64,000 bases of DNA from Peribacillus simplex NBRC 15720 = DSM 1321 (GTDB lineage Bacteria; Bacillota; Bacilli; Bacillales; DSM-1321), in contig NZ_CP017704.1 of the NCBI RefSeq assembly GCF_002243645.1, positions 783,501-847,500 on the forward strand. The letters run 5' to 3'. A program made the translations under genes and the position numbers. This document shows, one piece after another, positions 59,827 through 64,000 of the stretch. How positions within the stretch are numbered: the stretch's first letter is position 1; each line of letters opens with the position of its first letter. A model generated the notes under the pieces. That model made no database searches and was not told where the DNA came from. It saw only the letters and a program-made list of their open reading frames with translations.

Positions 59827-62457
59827 TCATTTAAGTTTCTTTTGTAATTTATAAAGGGTATTCATTGCCTCAAGCGGCGTCATTTCAAGGATATCCAGAG
59901 ATTTTATGTCATCCAGCACCTTTTTTTCCTTAGGAGAAGAATTCACTCTGCCTTTAGGAGACTCTTCCCCAAAGAAGGACAGCTGTGCCTCATTGACGGA
60001 TGTTACAGGAGCGGCTTCTTCGGCAACAGGTGCTTTTACAGCAGCAGCCGGCTGTTCAGGTAACGCCTTTGCCTGTCCATTTTCATTCTCTAACTGCGCT
60101 AAAATGGCCGCTGCCCGATCAATTAACTGCTTCGGTAAATCAGCTAGCTTAGCCACATGAATTCCATAACTTTTATCTGCTGGTCCTTCTTTAATTTTAT
60201 GAAGGAAAACGACATTTCCATTTTGCTCAATGGCACTGACATGGATATTTTTCAATTTTGGCAGATCCGCTGCCAATACAGTCAATTCATGATAATGAGT
60301 CGAAAAGAGTGTCTTTGCTCCAATTTCCTCATGAATATATTCAATGATGGCCTGAGCAAGCGCCATTCCATCGTAAGTCGATGTTCCTCGCCCGATCTCA
60401 TCAAATAATATCAAACTGTTTTCTGTCGCATTCATGATGGCATTTCTTGCTTCAAGCATCTCTACCATGAATGTACTTTGACCGGAAATCAAATCATCAG
60501 CCGCGCCAATCCTAGTAAATACCTTATCAAAAATAGGCAATTCAGCTATACTTGCGGACACGAAGCATCCAATTTGCGCTAGAATCGATGTTAGCGCAAT
60601 CTGACGCATATACGTACTTTTCCCCGACATATTGGGCCCTGTGATCAAGAGTAACTCCCGGTCTCCATCCATAAAGCAGTCATTGGGGACATACTCCTGT
60701 GATTGAAGGACTTTCTCGACCACTGGATGCCGGCCTTCCTTCAGGACGATTCTTCGATCATCAGAAAAGACAGGCTTCACGTAATGGCGTTCTTCGCTAA
60801 TCGTCGCAAAGCACTGCAGGACATCCAGTTCACTGACGCCTTTCGCTAAATCCTGTAAGCGTGGGATATAGCTTTTGACCTCTTCACGAAGATTGAGGAA
60901 TAGGTCATATTCCAAACTGATGCTTTTTTCCTCTGCTTGTAAAATCAAAGCTTCCTTTTCTTTCAATTCAGGTGTGATATAACGTTCGGCATTCGTTAAA
61001 GTTTGCTTCCGTTCATAACGGCCTTCTTCAAGCAGATGCAAATTGGCTCGTGTGACTTCAATATAATAGCCAAAAACACGATTATATCCGATTTTCAATG
61101 ATCTGATCCCTGTGCGTTCCCGCTCTTCGCGTTCAAGCTGTGCAATCCAAGTTTTCCCGTTTCTGCTGGCATCCCTGTATGTATCCAGCTCCTTATGGAA
61201 ACCGTCCTGAATGATATTCCCTTCCTTCACGGACAATGGCGGGTTTTCTACAAGCGCCGTTTCAAGCAAATCCGTCACTTCTTCGCAAGGATCCAATTTA
61301 TCGGCCAGAATTGAAATATCCTGATTGGAAGCCATTGACTTCACGATTTCACGAATGATTGGCACCTGTTGCAATGAACGTTTCAATTGAATCAAGTCCC
61401 GAGCATTTACATTCCCGAAGGCTACCCTTCCGGCAAGCCGTTCCAAGTCGTACACTTCCTTCAGGCGTTCACGTAAGTCCTGCCGTTCGAAGTACTGATT
61501 TTTCAGGGTTTCAACAAGGCTTTGTCTCCGCTCGATCTGTTTTTTATTAATGAGCGGTCTATCAATCCATTGTTTCAACATCCTTCCGCCCATGGCTGTT
61601 TTTGTTTCATCAAGCAGCCATAATAATGAGCCTTTTTTACCTTTGGAACGAATTGTTTCAGTTAATTCCAAATTGCGTTTGCTATAATAATCAATTTTCA
61701 TATATTGTGAAGTTTCATATGCAAGCACAGGCTGTAAATGATCCAGGCTGCGTTTTTGGGTACGGTATAGATAATTCAATAAACGTGAGGTCGTTGTCGC
61801 CAGTTTCTGGTCTTTTAACAGATGAAGCAATGCAACGAATGACTCGCTTTGAACCAAATTATTCTCTAGGGATAGAGCGGCAGCACCCCGTTCTTGCAGC
61901 TTTTTTTTCCATTCTTCATTGAAATCCTCGGCAATGACCACTTCACTCGCACCAAGGATGGCAAATTCATTCAGGACTTCCTCAAAACTCTCAATCAAAG
62001 TGACCTTGTTTTCCCCTGTCGATAAATCATTGTATCCAAAGCCAAACTGACCATCCGTGAAATAAGTGATGGTAGCAATATAATTATTTTCCTTTTCTCG
62101 AAGACCCTTACTATCCATTTTCGTTCCCGGAGTAATCAGTTGGACAACTTCCCTGCGTACCACACCTTTGGCTTGTTTCGGATCTTCGGTCTGTTCACAA
62201 ATAGCTACTTTAAAACCTTTTTCTATTAATATATCAATATAATTAGCAGCCGAGTGATACGGAATGCCACACATCGGAATTCGCTCTTCACTACCGCCTT
62301 CTCGGCTCGTTAATGTGATTTCGAGCTCTTGTGATGCATTCAGTGCATCGTCAAAAAACATTTCATAAAAATCGCCTAAACGAAAAAATAAAAAGGCATC
62401 CTGATACTCTGCCTTAATTTTTAAATATTGCTGTATCATTGGAGTATATCCAGCCAT
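59827..62457 (-). CDS. mutS: DNA mismatch recognition protein MutS
   Basis: This 876-residue protein begins with the mismatch-reading domain; the wedge Phe and Glu lie in [14 protein letters not shown]. The ATPase at the C-terminus has Walker [21 protein letters not shown] (about 606) and [19 protein letters not shown] (about 686). QLSFFGE (about 824) is the motif that binds the replication clamp DnaN. The length is normal for MutS1. Confidence 0.98.
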   Translation of the reverse strand: MAGYTPMIQQYLKIKAEYQDAFLFFRLGDFYEMFFDDALNASQELEITLTSREGGSEERIPMCGIPYHSAANYIDILIEKGFKVAICEQTEDPKQAKGVVRREVVQLITPGTKMDSKGLREKENNYIATITYFTDGQFGFGYNDLSTGENKVTLIESFEEVLNEFAILGASEVVIAEDFNEEWKKKLQERGAAALSLENNLVQSESFVALLHLLKDQKLATTTSRLLNYLYRTQKRSLDHLQPVLAYETSQYMKIDYYSKRNLELTETIRSKGKKGSLLWLLDETKTAMGGRMLKQWIDRPLINKKQIERRQSLVETLKNQYFERQDLRERLKEVYDLERLAGRVAFGNVNARDLIQLKRSLQQVPIIREIVKSMASNQDISILADKLDPCEEVTDLLETALVENPPLSVKEGNIIQDGFHKELDTYRDASRNGKTWIAQLEREERERTGIRSLKIGYNRVFGYYIEVTRANLHLLEEGRYERKQTLTNAERYITPELKEKEALILQAEEKSISLEYDLFLNLREEVKSYIPRLQDLAKGVSELDVLQCFATISEERHYVKPVFSDDRRIVLKEGRHPVVEKVLQSQEYVPNDCFMDGDRELLLITGPNMSGKSTYMRQIALTSILAQIGCFVSASIAELPIFDKVFTRIGAADDLISGQSTFMVEMLEARNAIMNATENSLILFDEIGRGTSTYDGMALAQAIIEYIHEEIGAKTLFSTHYHELTVLAADLPKLKNIHVSAIEQNGNVVFLHKIKEGPADKSYGIHVAKLADLPKQLIDRAAAILAQLENENGQAKALPEQPAAAVKAPVAEEAAPVTSVNEAQLSFFGEESPKGRVNSSPKEKKVLDDIKSLDILEMTPLEAMNTLYKLQKKLK

Positions 62458-62686
62458 TCCTTCAAAACCTTTCCAAACTAAAATCTATTACACATTTATG
62501 TCCTTCATTATAACATACGGGAAAGCAACATTGCCTGTATTCGAAATTGCATGGAAAATCAATTATCCTTTAAATTGTGAGCTAGCTGTATCTGCAAAGC
62601 CATACGCACGGATATAGTAACATTACATTCCTTTTTTTCTCATCGCCAGTCCAGCAAGGAACTTGTCCCGCTTCAAATTAAATAAA

Positions 62687-62712
62687 ACCGGATGAAGGGA
62701 ATGTCATCCGGT
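62687..62712 (-). terminator. Terminator of cotE
   Basis: ACCGGATGA pairs with TCATCCGGT; a T-rich tract follows on the minus strand, so cotE is separated from mutS-mutL. The rest of 62458-62727 shows no gene. Confidence 0.8.
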
Positions 62713-62727
62713 ATTAATTTCTATATT

Positions 62728-63267
62728 CTATTCGTCTTCGAATTCATCAAGGAAATCCGGATCTAAATCTTCGAAATCCTCATCATCGAAATCAGAGCCC
62801 CAGTCATCCTCACAGCGGCCATCTGGACTTACAGCGACACAAATTTTCGTTTCGCCGACGACTTCCACAAAGAATTCCCTTTCCACATGGACAATGATTT
62901 TTTGTCCACATGGGGAGATGCAAGCTTCTAAACAATTCGGCTGTTGGACAGCTTTTGCAGCGATTTCATGGTCATCAAGATAATCGGGATCACGGTATTT
63001 CAGCGAAATAACGTCGGTATATTGCACTTTTTCAGTTACAACTTCCGTCTTCGAATTATGGTTATAAGAATACCAGACGTTGATTTCGTAGCTGCCGTGA
63101 ATTTCTACCTTTTTGCCGACTTTCTTTGCATCGTATTTATGGTTGATGATCCAACAACCTAGAATGCTAGAAGGATGATGAGCCGGGCAAATGGTGTGAG
63201 AGGACTTTGTGAATTTACGTCCTTTTGCCACCACCGCTTTAGTAATTATCTCTCTATATTGTGACAT
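62728..63267 (-). CDS. cotE: Outer spore coat morphogenetic protein CotE
   Basis: This 179-residue protein is CotE: N-terminal [25 protein letters not shown], the conserved [39 protein letters not shown], and a very acidic tail ([18 protein letters not shown]). CotE oligomers form the layer on which the outer coat is built, and the acidic C-terminus helps recruit coat proteins. GGAGGG precedes the start. It sits between ricA and mutS, as in B. subtilis. Confidence 0.97.
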   Translation of the reverse strand: MSQYREIITKAVVAKGRKFTKSSHTICPAHHPSSILGCWIINHKYDAKKVGKKVEIHGSYEINVWYSYNHNSKTEVVTEKVQYTDVISLKYRDPDYLDDHEIAAKAVQQPNCLEACISPCGQKIIVHVEREFFVEVVGETKICVAVSPDGRCEDDWGSDFDDEDFEDLDPDFLDEFEDE

Positions 63268-63298
63268 GCTAGCGAACCCTCCTCATACAGTTTCCATT

Positions 63299-63328
63299 CA
63301 TCCTATGCGTGGTAAAAGTCTATTGTGC
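63299..63328 (-). promoter_or_regulatory. Sigma-K-like promoter of cotE
   Basis: On the minus strand GCACA (63328-63324) and CATAGGATG (63307-63299) are 16 bases apart, close to the sigma-K consensus. In B. subtilis cotE has sigma-E and sigma-K promoters; I could not place the sigma-E one. Confidence 0.45.
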
Positions 63329-63442
63329 GTAGAATTTTAATTGTTTGAAAACTGCTGTAATGTTTTAAACCTAGGTTATTTTATGCGCATGTTTTGGGAT
63401 ATGTGTCACGAATGGGCACTGTATAAGGATTTCCGCATAGTA

Positions 63443-63472
63443 AAAAGCCCTTCTGAATTCAGAAGGGCTTTT
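63443..63472 (-). terminator. Terminator of the miaB-ricA unit
   Basis: A fully palindromic stem from 63443 to 63472 (AAAAGCCCTTCTGAA and its complement) is flanked by A and T runs. Confidence 0.85.
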
Positions 63473-63478
63473 TTATAT

Positions 63479-63907
63479 TCATGAACAGCTTCCGCCGCCT
63501 GCTTGTACTTGTGAACCTGTTTCACCGCGAAGGATGTCTCCTTCGGTCGATTCAATAATCAGGTCTGTCACCTTATTTGAAACTTGTGATGAGACCATTT
63601 GTAAAAGATCATTTACATCCACTTGGGATTGTTTGAATTCTTGCACGATCGGAAGTTCATCCAATTGTTTTTCCAGTGCATCAATTTTGGCCTGAACTTG
63701 ACTGTATGCTTTCTCTTTGCCGTAATGCTGGAAGTTTACAGCCTGTTTTTGCAAGCTCTTGATGCTGGCGATCATTTCACGGATTTTTTGGTTTTCATTG
63801 ATGTGAGCTTCTGCCCGTTTAAAGAAATCGACTTCTTCCGTGCTGGCGATCATTTCAGCAAGCTCGGCCGCTTTGTTCAGAATGTCATCTTTAGTATATT
63901 TAGTCAT
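63479..63907 (-). CDS. ricA: RicA (YmcA), RicAFT complex protein
   Basis: I choose ATG 63907 (142 aa), preceded by GGTGGAG; the frame is open further up but into miaB. The helical protein MTKYTKDDILNKAAELAEMI, then FFKRAEAHINENQKIREMIASIKSLQKQAVN matches YlbF/YmcA proteins, and the end RGETGSQVQAGGGSCS carries the Cys used with RicF and RicT for an Fe-S cluster. RicAFT helps RNase Y maturation of mRNAs and affects competence, sporulation and biofilm formation in B. subtilis. Confidence 0.95.
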   Translation of the reverse strand: MTKYTKDDILNKAAELAEMIASTEEVDFFKRAEAHINENQKIREMIASIKSLQKQAVNFQHYGKEKAYSQVQAKIDALEKQLDELPIVQEFKQSQVDVNDLLQMVSSQVSNKVTDLIIESTEGDILRGETGSQVQAGGGSCS

Positions 63908-63908
63908 A

Positions 63909-64000
63909 TTACTCCACCTCAATCGCCGTTGCTTCTTCAACCATATCCCCATTTAACGACCATGTTTTCGTTCCGGTGATTTTCACTTTTACGATTTGGC
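63909..64000 (-). CDS. miaB: MiaB methylthiotransferase, C-terminal end (partial)
   Basis: The minus strand at the window edge reads QIVKVKITGTKTWSLNGDMV, then EEATAIEVE and a stop two bases before the ricA start. This is the TRAM-domain end of tRNA-2-methylthio-N6-dimethylallyladenosine synthase. The rest lies outside the window. miaB-ricA is a conserved pair. Confidence 0.85.
   Translation of the reverse strand, partial: QIVKVKITGTKTWSLNGDMVEEATAIEVE

Noticed and set aside
1-64000. CRISPR arrays, tRNA or rRNA genes, intact insertion sequences
   Set aside because: I saw no spaced identical repeats of CRISPR type, no tRNA-like cloverleaf with CCA end, no rRNA segment and no intact transposase gene.

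Overview
The window looks like the chromosome of an endospore-forming, low-GC Bacillaceae. The conserved blocks miaB-ricA-cotE-mutS-mutL, miaA-hfq, spoVK-hflX-ynbB-glnR-glnA and xylR/xylAB have the order known from Bacillus subtilis. The xyl genes also resemble those of Priestia megaterium. A Peribacillus (Bacillus simplex group) host is my best guess, but the genus is an inference.

Layout. 0-4 kb: a DinB-like protein, a small CxxC protein, fused remnants of a fructosamine (frl) operon, a multidrug MFS pump and a YitT-like fragment. 4-11 kb: an intact xylose operon (xylA, xylB, galM, xylose/H+ symporter) divergent from xylR, with operator, promoter and cre sites visible; a GH30 remnant lies just beyond xylR. 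11-18.5 kb: a DoxX protein, a class D sortase with its LPxTA acidic surface-protein substrate, a Rid-family remnant, a QorB-like oxidoreductase divergent from an HxlR regulator, and small unknowns.

18.6-29 kb: an accessory island ending at the 3' end of glnA. A 17-bp copy of the glnA 3' end lies 10.3 kb downstream, and a decayed tyrosine integrase sits about 110 bp from each copy. I read this as two elements inserted in tandem at glnA and now degenerate. Cargo: a thiamine-binding-type protein, an MFS pump, a MocR regulator divergent from an EamA transporter, a PaiB pseudogene, an alpha/beta hydrolase, phage debris (ClpP-type protease, ATP-dependent ligase, possible capsid start), and a striking protein with eleven 15-residue Cys/Lys/His/Asp repeats joined to a C1q/BclA-like domain.

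29-37 kb: core genes glnA, glnR (two GlnR boxes over the promoter), ynbB, hflX, a TRIC-like channel, spoVK, hfq, miaA. 37-44 kb: an orphan sensor kinase, a complete BceRS-BceAB-type antimicrobial-peptide detoxification module with a BceR-type box, and a SUKH protein. 45-52 kb: yjlC-ndh, then a chitobiose-type PTS operon (IIB, IIC, IIA, GH4 phosphoglycosidase, ChbG deacetylase) divergent from a GntR/UTRA regulator. 52-57 kb: an asnB remnant, a methyltransferase, an SDR gene split by one in-frame stop, a PqqD-like protein overlapping an OPT peptide transporter, and a spore-type cupin. 57.8-64 kb: mutL, mutS, cotE, ricA and the end of miaB.

Several genes are broken by frameshifts, stops or truncation (frlD/frlR, yitT-like, GH30, rid, two integrases, paiB, clpP, ligase, asnB, SDR). 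These mark the stretches around the xyl operon, downstream of glnA and around 52-54 kb as plastic parts of the chromosome.
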